Made by a program: the position numbers and the translations under genes. The notes beneath the pieces were generated by a model, which had not been told where the DNA came from, did not search any database, and saw only the letters and a program-made list of their open reading frames with translations. 5,123 bases of DNA from an uncultured Micrococcales bacterium. Lineage in GTDB: Bacteria; Actinomycetota; Actinomycetes; Actinomycetales; Microbacteriaceae. Location: positions 1 through 5,123 of the forward strand of contig CALFOB010000187.1 in the NCBI GenBank assembly GCA_937919125.1, given 5' to 3'. Positions 1 to 5,123 of the stretch are shown one piece after another (positions within the stretch are counted from its first letter, which is position 1; each line of letters starts with the position of its first letter).

Positions 1-1345
1 CTAGAAGGCTAACTGCACCAGAGACAAGAATGGTTCTCTTTGCTCTGTTCCAAGCGCTCTCAACAGCAACATACAGCGGCTTACCTTCTCGAAGTTCATC
101 CTTCACACGTTCGTAGTAAACGATGAATGAGTCTGCGGTAATACCGATACCCATAATCAAACCTGCGATACCGGAAAGTGAAAGTCTGTAGTCAGCTCTC
201 CAGGTAAGAAGAGCAATCAGGATGTAGGTCAATACACCTGCAACAATCAAGGAACCGATTGTGATAACCGCTAGGCCTCTGTATTGGAATACAGAGTAAA
301 TGACTACCAAAATGAGTCCGATAAGACCTGCAAGTAGACCAGCCTGAAGTTGCTCAGAACCAAGAGTCGCTGAAATGTTTTCCTGTGACTGAACTGCGAA
401 TGAAATCGGCAATGAACCATATTTCAATTGGTCGGCTAGGACCTTAGAGCTTGCCTGGTCAAATGAGCCTGTGATCTGAGCTGAACCACCGGTGATAACA
501 GCCTGTGTCGTTGGTGCAGTGATTACATATCCATCAATAGTTACAGCGAATCTGTTTTGAGGCTCCTTGAGTGGGAATAGACGTTCAGTGACTTTTGCGA
601 ACTTGTCCCCTCCCTCAGCGTTGAAGTTTAGGTTTACAGCCCACTCGTTAGTGGCAACTCCGTTAGCACCGGTAACAGTTCCTGCATCAGCACCTTCTAG
701 GTCGACACCAGTAATTTCAACTGGACCAAGGATGTACTTTTCGCTTAGGTATCTATCACAAGTAACTAGTGGCTTAGAAGCGTCATCAATCTGACCTGGC
801 TCACGGAACTTCTTTGAACAGTCAAGCTTCTCGTATTCCTTCTGCAGTGCAGGAGTTACTTGGTTTAGATCGCTAGGGCTAGTTGGCTTAGCGGTTGAAG
901 TCTTGATTGGCTTTGAACCATCTTTGCCAATCTCTGTTTTGCTTCCTGCAGATGCTGCAAGAACCGGTCTGAATTCAAGCTTGGCTGAGCTCTTGATGAG
1001 CGCCAAGGTGTTGCTGTCAGGAATACCAGGGATAGAAACGACGATGTTGTTACCAGAGGTGTTGATCTGAGCTTCGCTAACACCTGTTGAGTCAACACGT
1101 TGTCTGATGATTGAAACAGCTTGGTCAAGCTGCTCAGGAAGAATTTCTTTGCCTTCTTCAACGATTGGGGTAAGGATAACCTGAGTACCACCAGATAGGT
1201 CTAGAGCAAGGTTAGGAACGTAGGTTGCCTTAGGTTCTCCTGAAAGAATTCCTAGCCCAATAACTCCGACAATTCCAACCATCAATGCCAACAGCCAAGT
1301 AAGTGATCTCAGTGCCGCTCTAGTTACAGTGCGCTTTTCAGACAA
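1..1345 (-). CDS. secD: Protein translocase subunit SecD (3' end missing)
   Basis: SecD works with SecF in the plasma membrane, using proton flow to pull exported proteins through and off the SecYEG channel. The reading frame is open from a TTG at 1345 to the left edge, giving 448 residues with no stop, so the C-terminus is outside the window. Visible parts: first membrane helix at about 13-33; the P1 motif DLSGGTQVILTP at 49-60; IPGIPD at 105-110; an extracytoplasmic insert at about 135-205 with cysteines C176 and C196; YILGPVEITG at 204-213; membrane helices at about 335-355, 357-380 and 389-412. The last of these has TADSFIVYYERV, where D405 matches the conserved proton-pathway aspartate (E. 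coli D519). An in-frame TAG at 1363-1361 limits the start to ATT or TTG; TTG is 7 nt from an AGAAAAGG ribosome site and gives MSEKRTV. It lies 32 bp after yajC, so the two are probably co-transcribed. The family assignment is firm; the exact start is slightly less so. Confidence 0.96.
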   Translation of the reverse strand, partial: MSEKRTVTRAALRSLTWLLALMVGIVGVIGLGILSGEPKATYVPNLALDLSGGTQVILTPIVEEGKEILPEQLDQAVSIIRQRVDSTGVSEAQINTSGNNIVVSIPGIPDSNTLALIKSSAKLEFRPVLAASAGSKTEIGKDGSKPIKTSTAKPTSPSDLNQVTPALQKEYEKLDCSKKFREPGQIDDASKPLVTCDRYLSEKYILGPVEITGVDLEGADAGTVTGANGVATNEWAVNLNFNAEGGDKFAKVTERLFPLKEPQNRFAVTIDGYVITAPTTQAVITGGSAQITGSFDQASSKVLADQLKYGSLPISFAVQSQENISATLGSEQLQAGLLAGLIGLILVVIYSVFQYRGLAVITIGSLIVAGVLTYILIALLTWRADYRLSLSGIAGLIMGIGITADSFIVYYERVKDELREGKPLYVAVESAWNRAKRTILVSGAVSLL

Positions 1346-1352
1346 AATCGTG

Positions 1353-1360
1353 CCTTTTCT
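1353..1360 (-). promoter_or_regulatory. Ribosome binding site of secD
   Basis: On the minus strand the purine run AGAAAAGG ends 7 nt before the TTG at 1345. This is good Shine-Dalgarno spacing and is the main reason for choosing that rare start codon. No ATG or GTG lies in frame between the upstream stop TAG (1363-1361) and the TTG. Confidence 0.6.
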
Positions 1361-1377
1361 CTATTTATGGATGCTAA

Positions 1378-1728
1378 TTACTTAGCAGTCTTCTTTGATG
1401 CAGTGGTCTTGGTGGCAGTAGCTGCTGGCTTCTTTGCAGCAGGCTTTGCTGCGGTTGACTTTGCCTTAGGTGCTGCCTTTACCTCTAATGAGGCAGGAAC
1501 AACTGTTCGAACAGCAGCCTTTAGGAACTCGATACGGGTTCCAGGGGTTGATTCCACTATTACGGTGTCTTCAAGGATAGATACGATCTTGCCTTTGATT
1601 CCGCCAAGCATGACTACCTGAGCGCCTACTGCAACTGAAGCTTCGAGGGCCTTGGCCTGCTTAGATCTTCTGCTGTTACTGAAAATAAGGAATGCCAAGA
1701 AAACGGCAAGGATGACTACTAACTCCAT
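1378..1728 (-). CDS. yajC: Preprotein translocase accessory subunit YajC
   Basis: YajC is a small single-pass membrane protein that associates with SecDF and the Sec channel; its exact role is not settled. The 116 residues show one N-terminal membrane helix (about 2-16), a basic stretch with paired arginines (R20, R21) that marks the cytoplasmic side, and the family core at about 33-77: a VGAQVVMLGGIKGKIVSI stretch followed by VIVESTPGTRIEFLKAAV. From about 84 onward it has a low-complexity tail rich in Ala, Lys and Thr, common in actinobacterial members. The ATG at 1728 is the only reasonable start, because an in-frame TAA lies four codons upstream, but no clear Shine-Dalgarno precedes it. 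It lies 53 bp after ruvB and 32 bp before secD, the classic yajC-secD pairing, and may be transcribed from the candidate promoter at 1767-1772 as well as by read-through. Confidence 0.95.
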   Translation of the reverse strand: MELVVILAVFLAFLIFSNSRRSKQAKALEASVAVGAQVVMLGGIKGKIVSILEDTVIVESTPGTRIEFLKAAVRTVVPASLEVKAAPKAKSTAAKPAAKKPAATATKTTASKKTAK

Positions 1729-1758
1729 GTTGGACCAATCGTTTATTAGGGTTTTGCT

Positions 1759-1782
1759 ACTAGTCGATTATAAGCGACCAGT
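1759..1782. repeat. Imperfect inverted repeat between ruvB and yajC
   Basis: The arms ACTAGTCG (1759-1766) and CGACCAGT (1775-1782) are complementary at 7 of 8 positions and flank an 8-base spacer that contains the minus-strand TATAAT. In minus-strand RNA the mismatch becomes a G-U pair, so an 8-bp stem with an 8-nt loop could form just after the ruvB stop. No T-run follows on either strand, so it is not a standard intrinsic terminator. A related direct copy, TAGTCGAATA at 1783-1792, matches TAGTCGATTA at 1761-1770 in 9 of 10 bases. It could be an operator-like site or a 3' end structure; function is unknown. Confidence 0.4.
1767..1772 (-). promoter_or_regulatory. Candidate -10 box for yajC-secD
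   Basis: A perfect TATAAT lies on the minus strand in the ruvB-yajC gap, with its last base 38 nt before the yajC ATG. A start about 7 nt downstream would give a leader of roughly 30 nt. The -35 region at normal spacing (about 1789-1795, inside the end of ruvB) reads GTTATT or GGTTAT, which resembles TTGACA poorly, and there is no TGn extension. It is therefore either a weak or activator-dependent promoter, or chance. The AT-rich hexamer stands out in this short gap, and separating the Sec genes from the ruv genes by an internal promoter would make sense. Confidence 0.4.
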
Positions 1783-2801
1783 TAGTCGAATAACCCCTGA
1801 GAGCCCGCTGGAGGGTTCAATCCAAGGTGCTTGTAGCCAGCGGAAGTAGCTTGGCGGCCACGTGTGGTTCTAACCAGAAGGCCGATTCTTAGTAGGAAAG
1901 GCTCTACTACGCTCTCAATGGTGTCTGACTCTTCGCCAAGAGCAACGCTCAAGGTGTTTAGCCCTACCGGCTTGCCTTCAAATTTGACTATTAGAGCCTC
2001 CAAGACAGAACGGTCCAATCTATCCAGCCCTAGCTCGTCAACCTCATAGAGTTCAAGCGCTGAGATTACCGAATCCACAGAGACCTGGCCCTTTGAGTTG
2101 ACTAGGGCAAAGTCCCTCACTCTTCGAAGCAATCGGTTGGCAATTCTTGGAGTTCCTCTGGAACGTGAGGCAATTAGGGACAGCGCCTCCTGGCCAACTT
2201 CAAGGTTCATTAGGTTCGCCGCTCTTGCGACCACGTCTATTAGTTCTTCATCTGAGTAAAAATCTAGATTCGCTGTGAAGCCAAAGCGATCTCTTAGAGG
2301 ATTCGGAAGTAGCCCGCTTCTAGTTGTAGCTCCAACCAGAGTGAAGGGATCAAGGTCGAGAGAAATGCTCGTTGCTCCAGCCCCCTTGCCAACCATCACA
2401 TCCACTCTGAAATCTTCCATTGCTAGATAAAGCATCTCTTCTGCAGAGCGAGACATTCTATGAATCTCATCAATGAAGAGCACTTCGCCAGCTGAAAGAG
2501 AAGAAAGTATTGCGGCCATGTCTCCAGCGTGCTGAATAGCAGGACCTGAGGTCATGCGTAGAGGTCTGGATGATTCATGAGCCACAATCATGGCAAGGGT
2601 TGTCTTGCCAAGCCCTGGCGGGCCAGCTAGAAGAATGTGATCCGGTGTTCGTTGTTGAATAGTAGCCGCGTCAATAAGAAGTTGGATCTGCCCACGAACT
2701 TTATGTTGACCAACAAATTCATTTAGGGACTGCGGTCTAATAGCTGACTCAAAGACCAAATCTGAGCTGTCTGCTTCAGAACCCATCAACTCTTCAGACA
2801 T
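1782..2801 (-). CDS. ruvB: Holliday junction branch migration ATPase RuvB
   Basis: RuvB is the AAA+ motor that forms hexameric rings on the DNA arms of a Holliday junction held by RuvA and drives branch migration in recombinational repair. The 339 residues are full length for the family. Motifs: Walker A GPPGLGKTT at 60-68; Walker B LFIDEIH at 108-114; sensor 1 GATTR at 157-161; arginine finger in LRDRFG with R170; sensor 2 RGTPRIANRLLRR at 215-227 with R219; C-terminal winged-helix DNA-binding domain at about 260-335, including RTTRGRQAT and YKHLG. All key residues are intact. The ATG at 2801 lies 5 nt after the ruvA stop, implying translational coupling; the upstream purines (GAAAG) make only a weak Shine-Dalgarno. 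A second ATG five codons in is less likely, because its GAAGAG lies only 3 nt away. The family assignment is essentially certain. Confidence 0.99.
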   Translation of the reverse strand: MSEELMGSEADSSDLVFESAIRPQSLNEFVGQHKVRGQIQLLIDAATIQQRTPDHILLAGPPGLGKTTLAMIVAHESSRPLRMTSGPAIQHAGDMAAILSSLSAGEVLFIDEIHRMSRSAEEMLYLAMEDFRVDVMVGKGAGATSISLDLDPFTLVGATTRSGLLPNPLRDRFGFTANLDFYSDEELIDVVARAANLMNLEVGQEALSLIASRSRGTPRIANRLLRRVRDFALVNSKGQVSVDSVISALELYEVDELGLDRLDRSVLEALIVKFEGKPVGLNTLSVALGEESDTIESVVEPFLLRIGLLVRTTRGRQATSAGYKHLGLNPPAGSQGLFD

Positions 2802-2806
2802 GGACT

Positions 2807-3391
2807 CTACTTTCGCCCAGTTGAGAGATTAGAAAGACTCAACTTCAGAAGCTCTGATTCACTTGATTGAGGTGAACTCTTCAAAGCATTCTCAACAGCA
2901 CTCTTGGCAAGTTTTTCTTGGTAACCGAGTCCAACAAGCGCTGCGATGACAGAACTCTCAGAGCTTGATGAACCTTTTGAGGTTCCATCTACTGAAACAA
3001 GCTTGCCTGTGAGACTTAGAACAATTAGTTTTGCTGTCTTCGGTCCGATTCCGGTGACAGATTTGAACATCGAATCATCAGCAGTTGCAACAGCTGTAGC
3101 AATTCCATCAACGCCTAGGTGAGTTAGAACCGACATTGCCGATTTAGGTCCCACACCTGAAACTGAGCAAAGAAGATTGAAACCTTCTAACTCCTCTTCA
3201 GTTTGAAAACCGAAGAGAGTTTGAGCATCCTCACGAATGATGTGTGCCATGTGAAGGGATAATTCCTGTTGGGAAAAGCTCAATTGGTAAACATCTGGAG
3301 TTACGTTTACTAAATAGCCCACGCCAGCACAGTCAATAACTAACTGTCCAGCCTTGCGGCTCAATACGGTTCCTCTTAGATGTGCAATCAC
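2807..3391 (-). CDS. ruvA: Holliday junction DNA-binding protein RuvA
   Basis: RuvA forms tetramers that hold a Holliday junction in an open square and load RuvB. The 194 residues contain the N-terminal OB-fold domain (about 1-63, opening MIAHLRGTV), with the acidic pin residues E54 and D55 in IREDAQTLFGF that sit at the junction centre. Two helix-hairpin-helix motifs follow, at 72-91 (SVSGVGPKSA) and 107-126 (SVTGIGPKTA), then a serine-rich flexible linker (about 132-147) and the RuvB-binding domain III from about 148 (VIAALVGLGY). The start is GTG at 3391, which gives the expected N-terminus directly; no convincing Shine-Dalgarno is visible in the 18 nt after the ruvC stop, so coupling to ruvC translation is likely. 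It lies in the order ruvC-ruvA-ruvB, as usual in Actinobacteria. Confidence 0.99.
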   Translation of the reverse strand: MIAHLRGTVLSRKAGQLVIDCAGVGYLVNVTPDVYQLSFSQQELSLHMAHIIREDAQTLFGFQTEEELEGFNLLCSVSGVGPKSAMSVLTHLGVDGIATAVATADDSMFKSVTGIGPKTAKLIVLSLTGKLVSVDGTSKGSSSSESSVIAALVGLGYQEKLAKSAVENALKSSPQSSESELLKLSLSNLSTGRK

Positions 3392-3409
3392 AACACAAGG
3401 ATAACTGGG

Positions 3410-3985
3410 CTAGCGAGATTTCTTAGATGAAGCGATGGCATTGCGCCATTTCTCTTGAGCTTTTGTTTCTGTTGATTGTTGAGAAAGGTTGCTCTTTCCC
3501 CCACGCCAAGCCAATGTAACTGCAATAGCCAAAGCATCAGCAGCGTCGGCTGGCTTCGGTATCTCTTTGAGCTTCAAGATCTGCATCATCATGTTGGTGA
3601 CTTGGAGCTTGTTAGCTCGACCGCTACCGGTAACAGCAGCCTTCACTTCAGTTGGGGTGAAATAGGTAACTGGAATATTTCTCTGGTGAGCGAGATAAGA
3701 AATTACCCCAGATACTTGAGCTACTCCCATTACGCTCTTCAAGTTCTGTTGAGCAAAAACCCTTTCAATGGCAATCTGCTCGGGCTTGATGCGGTCTAGA
3801 AGTTTCGCAATGTGATCACCGATGATTGCCACACGAGCTGTGTCATCAAGGCTCTTGTCTGATTCAAACACCCCAACTTCAGCAAAACTTACCTGTCTTG
3901 AAGAGCTCTTTGAAACAACACCAAAACCGCAACGGGTAAGACCTGGGTCAAACCCTAGAAGAACACTTTCAGATTTACTCGGCAT
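3410..3985 (-). CDS. ruvC: Holliday junction resolvase RuvC
   Basis: RuvC is the RNase H-fold endonuclease that cuts Holliday junctions symmetrically, in partnership with RuvAB. The 191 residues are slightly longer than the E. coli protein because of a short N-terminal extension and a basic Lys/Arg/Gln-containing tail (about 164-191). The four acidic catalytic residues are present: D13 in LLGFDPGLTRCGFG, E74 in IAIERVF, and D147 and D150 in ADAADALAIAV. The segment FAQQNLKSVMGVAQVSG (77-93) is the usual signature between them. The ATG at 3985 overlaps the last codons of yebC by 11 bp in another frame. No strong Shine-Dalgarno lies ahead of it, so translation probably depends on ribosomes ending yebC. 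Assignment is certain; the start is well supported by the overlap and family length. Confidence 0.98.
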   Translation of the reverse strand: MPSKSESVLLGFDPGLTRCGFGVVSKSSSRQVSFAEVGVFESDKSLDDTARVAIIGDHIAKLLDRIKPEQIAIERVFAQQNLKSVMGVAQVSGVISYLAHQRNIPVTYFTPTEVKAAVTGSGRANKLQVTNMMMQILKLKEIPKPADAADALAIAVTLAWRGGKSNLSQQSTETKAQEKWRNAIASSKKSR

Positions 3986-4733
3986 CTAGTTGAGCCGCTA
4001 CTTCAGCAGACATGTCAAAGTTTGTGTAGACGTTCTGAACTTCATCTGAATCTTCTAGAGCATCAATCAAAGCGATTACTTTACGAGCAGTATCAATGTC
4101 TGTTTGAACAGGCATCGATGAAACAAACTCGACATCAGCACTTTCATAGTCAATGCCTCTGTTCTGCAAAGCTTCACGAACTTCAACCATCTTTGATGGG
4201 TCGGTTGTAATCATGAGCTGATAGCCACGATCTTGAACGTCTTCTACCCCAACTTCAAGAACTGCATCTAAGACGCTGTCTTCGGTTGTTGCCTCGTTCT
4301 TCTCAACAAGGATCACGCCTTTGCGACTGAACTGGTATGAAACAGAACCTGGGTCAGCCATGGTTCCACCGTTTCTTGAAACGGCTAGACGAACTTCAGC
4401 AGCTGCTCTGTTCTTGTTGTCAGTCAAACATTCGATTAGAAGAGCGACACCGTTAGGTCCATAGCCTTCATACATAATCGTCTGATACTCAACACCTGAA
4501 CCATCTAAACCAGCACCGCGTTTGATGGCTGATTCAATGTTGTCTTTAGGAAGTGAAGACTTGCGACCCTTTTGGATTGCATCGTAGAGAGTTGGGTTAC
4601 CTTCAAGGTCAGGTCCACCGATTCTTGCTGCAACTTCGATGTTCTTGATTAGCTTGGCAAATAGTTTCGCTCTACGACCATCGATGATGGCTTTTTTATG
4701 CTTGGTGGTTGCCCATTTGGAATGGCCCGACAT
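3975..4733 (-). CDS. yebC: YebC/PmpR-family translation or transcription factor
   Basis: YebC proteins are small cytoplasmic three-domain proteins. They were long annotated as transcriptional regulators (PmpR), and more recent work links family members to relief of ribosome stalling; which role applies here cannot be read from the sequence. The 252 residues are full length. Diagnostic motifs: the N-terminal MSGHSKWATTKHKKAIIDGR (1-20) with RAKLF after it; LPKDNIESAIKRG at 61-73; YEGYGPNGVALLIECLTDN at 88-106 and NRAAAEVR at 108-115; and the C-terminal LEDSDEVQNVYTNFD at 226-240. The ATG at 4733 is preceded by AAGGAG and begins exactly at the conserved N-terminus. It lies 31 bp after pdxT and overlaps ruvC by 11 bp, which matches the widespread yebC-ruvCAB linkage and suggests one operon. 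Confidence 0.98.
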   Translation of the reverse strand: MSGHSKWATTKHKKAIIDGRRAKLFAKLIKNIEVAARIGGPDLEGNPTLYDAIQKGRKSSLPKDNIESAIKRGAGLDGSGVEYQTIMYEGYGPNGVALLIECLTDNKNRAAAEVRLAVSRNGGTMADPGSVSYQFSRKGVILVEKNEATTEDSVLDAVLEVGVEDVQDRGYQLMITTDPSKMVEVREALQNRGIDYESADVEFVSSMPVQTDIDTARKVIALIDALEDSDEVQNVYTNFDMSAEVAAQLDAE

Positions 4734-4737
4734 GATG

Positions 4738-4743
4738 CTCCTT
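4738..4743 (-). promoter_or_regulatory. Ribosome binding site of yebC
   Basis: AAGGAG on the minus strand ends 4 nt before the yebC ATG. It is the strongest Shine-Dalgarno in the window, while ruvC, ruvA and yajC have none that is clear. This fits independent initiation at yebC and coupled translation further down the ruv genes. Confidence 0.7.
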
Positions 4744-4764
4744 GAGTAATCTTTCTAGACAAGT

Positions 4765-5097
4765 TTAGTTAGCAGAATTGAAATCTGCGGCTTTACACAT
4801 GTCTGAGAAGTACTTGTGCACAGCGGTTTCACCAGTAACTTCCGGATGAAAGCTAATTCCTAGAAGATTTCCTTGGCGAACTGCTACTACCCTGCCGTCA
4901 GCTAACGTTGCTAGCTTTTGAACATTGGCACCAACTTCAAGAACAATCGGTGCTCTAATAAATGCGGCATGAACTGGTTCATCCAGTCCATCAAAGTTCA
5001 GATCTACTTCAAACGAATCTGTTTGAGAACCAAAGGCATTTCTCTGAACTGAGACGTCCAGTCCACCGAAACTCTTTTGACCCTCAATCCCATCAAC
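4765..5097 (-). CDS. pdxT: PLP synthase glutaminase subunit PdxT (5' part missing)
   Basis: PdxT is a class I glutamine amidotransferase that releases ammonia from glutamine and channels it to PdxS, which builds pyridoxal 5'-phosphate. Only the last 110 residues are present, beginning VDGIEGQKSFGGLDV and ending ADFNSAN before the TAA at 4767-4765. The family signatures are clear: GGLDVSVQRNAFGSQTDSFE (about 11-30), PVHAAFIRAP (41-50), VAVRQGNLLG (71-80) and the catalytic SFHPE with H84 and E86 of this fragment. The nucleophile cysteine would lie in the missing N-terminal part. The gene is cut off at base 5097, where the sequence becomes sequencing adapter; the frame stays open through the adapter, so any extension beyond 5097 is artificial. 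pdxT upstream of yebC is normal in Actinobacteria, with pdxS expected further upstream. Confidence 0.95.
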   Translation of the reverse strand, partial: VDGIEGQKSFGGLDVSVQRNAFGSQTDSFEVDLNFDGLDEPVHAAFIRAPIVLEVGANVQKLATLADGRVVAVRQGNLLGISFHPEVTGETAVHKYFSDMCKAADFNSAN

Positions 5098-5123
5098 AGA
5101 TCGGAAGAGCGTCGTGTAGGGAA
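5098..5123. other. Illumina adapter sequence (artefact)
   Basis: The last 26 bases begin AGATCGGAAGAGCGTCGTGT and continue to the end of the window. They match without mismatch the reverse complement of the 3' part of the standard Illumina read-1 (P5-side) adapter. The junction lies inside the otherwise well-conserved pdxT reading frame. This is library sequence left untrimmed at a contig end, not genomic DNA. Confidence 0.98.

Noticed and set aside
1..60. Adapter or chimeric junction at the left end
   Set aside because: The bases translate into normal SecD sequence (AWNRAKRTILVSGAVSLL) right up to base 2, with no adapter-like string.
865..1191. 108-residue open frame on the minus strand
   Set aside because: It is an out-of-frame shadow of secD, whose true frame carries all the SecD motifs across this region.
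1367..1621. Alanine- and valine-rich open frame on the plus strand that could look like a small membrane protein
   Set aside because: It lies wholly antisense to yajC; its composition is the mirror of the Lys/Ala/Thr-rich tail codons. It has no ribosome site or family resemblance.
1741..1782. Rho-independent terminator after ruvB
   Set aside because: The stem is only about 8 bp with a wobble pair and an 8-nt loop, and it is followed by AGCAAAACCC rather than a T-run, so it does not meet terminator criteria.
3476..3799. 107-residue open frame on the plus strand
   Set aside because: It is antisense to ruvC, which is intact with all four catalytic residues; the plus-strand product has no recognisable features.
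4734..4800. LexA/SOS box ahead of the yebC-ruvCAB genes
   Set aside because: I looked for a CGAAC-N4-GTTCG type palindrome upstream of yebC and in the ruv gene junctions and saw none. Damage control, if any, could lie upstream of the missing pdxT start.

Overview
The window holds a gene-dense, single-strand bacterial chromosomal segment. All recognisable genes lie on the minus strand, so they are transcribed from right to left: pdxT (3' part) - yebC - ruvC - ruvA - ruvB - yajC - secD (5' part). This is the usual actinobacterial order around the vitamin B6, Holliday-junction and Sec-accessory genes. The RuvB sequence (for example the stretch around Walker B and 'GATTRSGLLPNPLRDRFGF'), the central insert of SecD and the low to moderate GC content (judged by eye, not computed) suggest a small-genome aquatic actinobacterium, perhaps near the Microbacteriaceae (Rhodoluna/Aquiluna-like). 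That placement is inference.

Layout, in transcription order. The right end (5098-5123) is not genomic: it is a perfect 26-base Illumina adapter, so the true sequence stops at 5097. Bases 5097-4765 encode the last 110 residues of PdxT, the glutaminase subunit of PLP synthase. After 31 bp comes yebC (4733-3975), which has a good Shine-Dalgarno. It overlaps ruvC (3985-3410) by 11 bp. ruvA (GTG start, 3391-2807) and ruvB (2801-1782) follow with gaps of 18 and 5 bp. The 53-bp ruvB-yajC gap holds a consensus TATAAT inside an imperfect dyad, a plausible internal promoter for the Sec genes. yajC (1728-1378) and secD (TTG start, from 1345, running off the left edge) follow, and secF would be expected next.

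Together the genes cover PLP synthesis (PdxT), a translation or transcription factor (YebC), the complete RuvABC branch-migration and resolution machinery, and the YajC-SecD part of the accessory Sec translocon. All visible catalytic and nucleotide-binding motifs are intact, and there is no sign of pseudogenes, mobile elements, CRISPR or RNA genes. No gene-free stretch exceeds about 55 bp. I found no undescribed biological system. The most notable signal is the adapter at the contig end; the dyad between ruvB and yajC is a weaker second.
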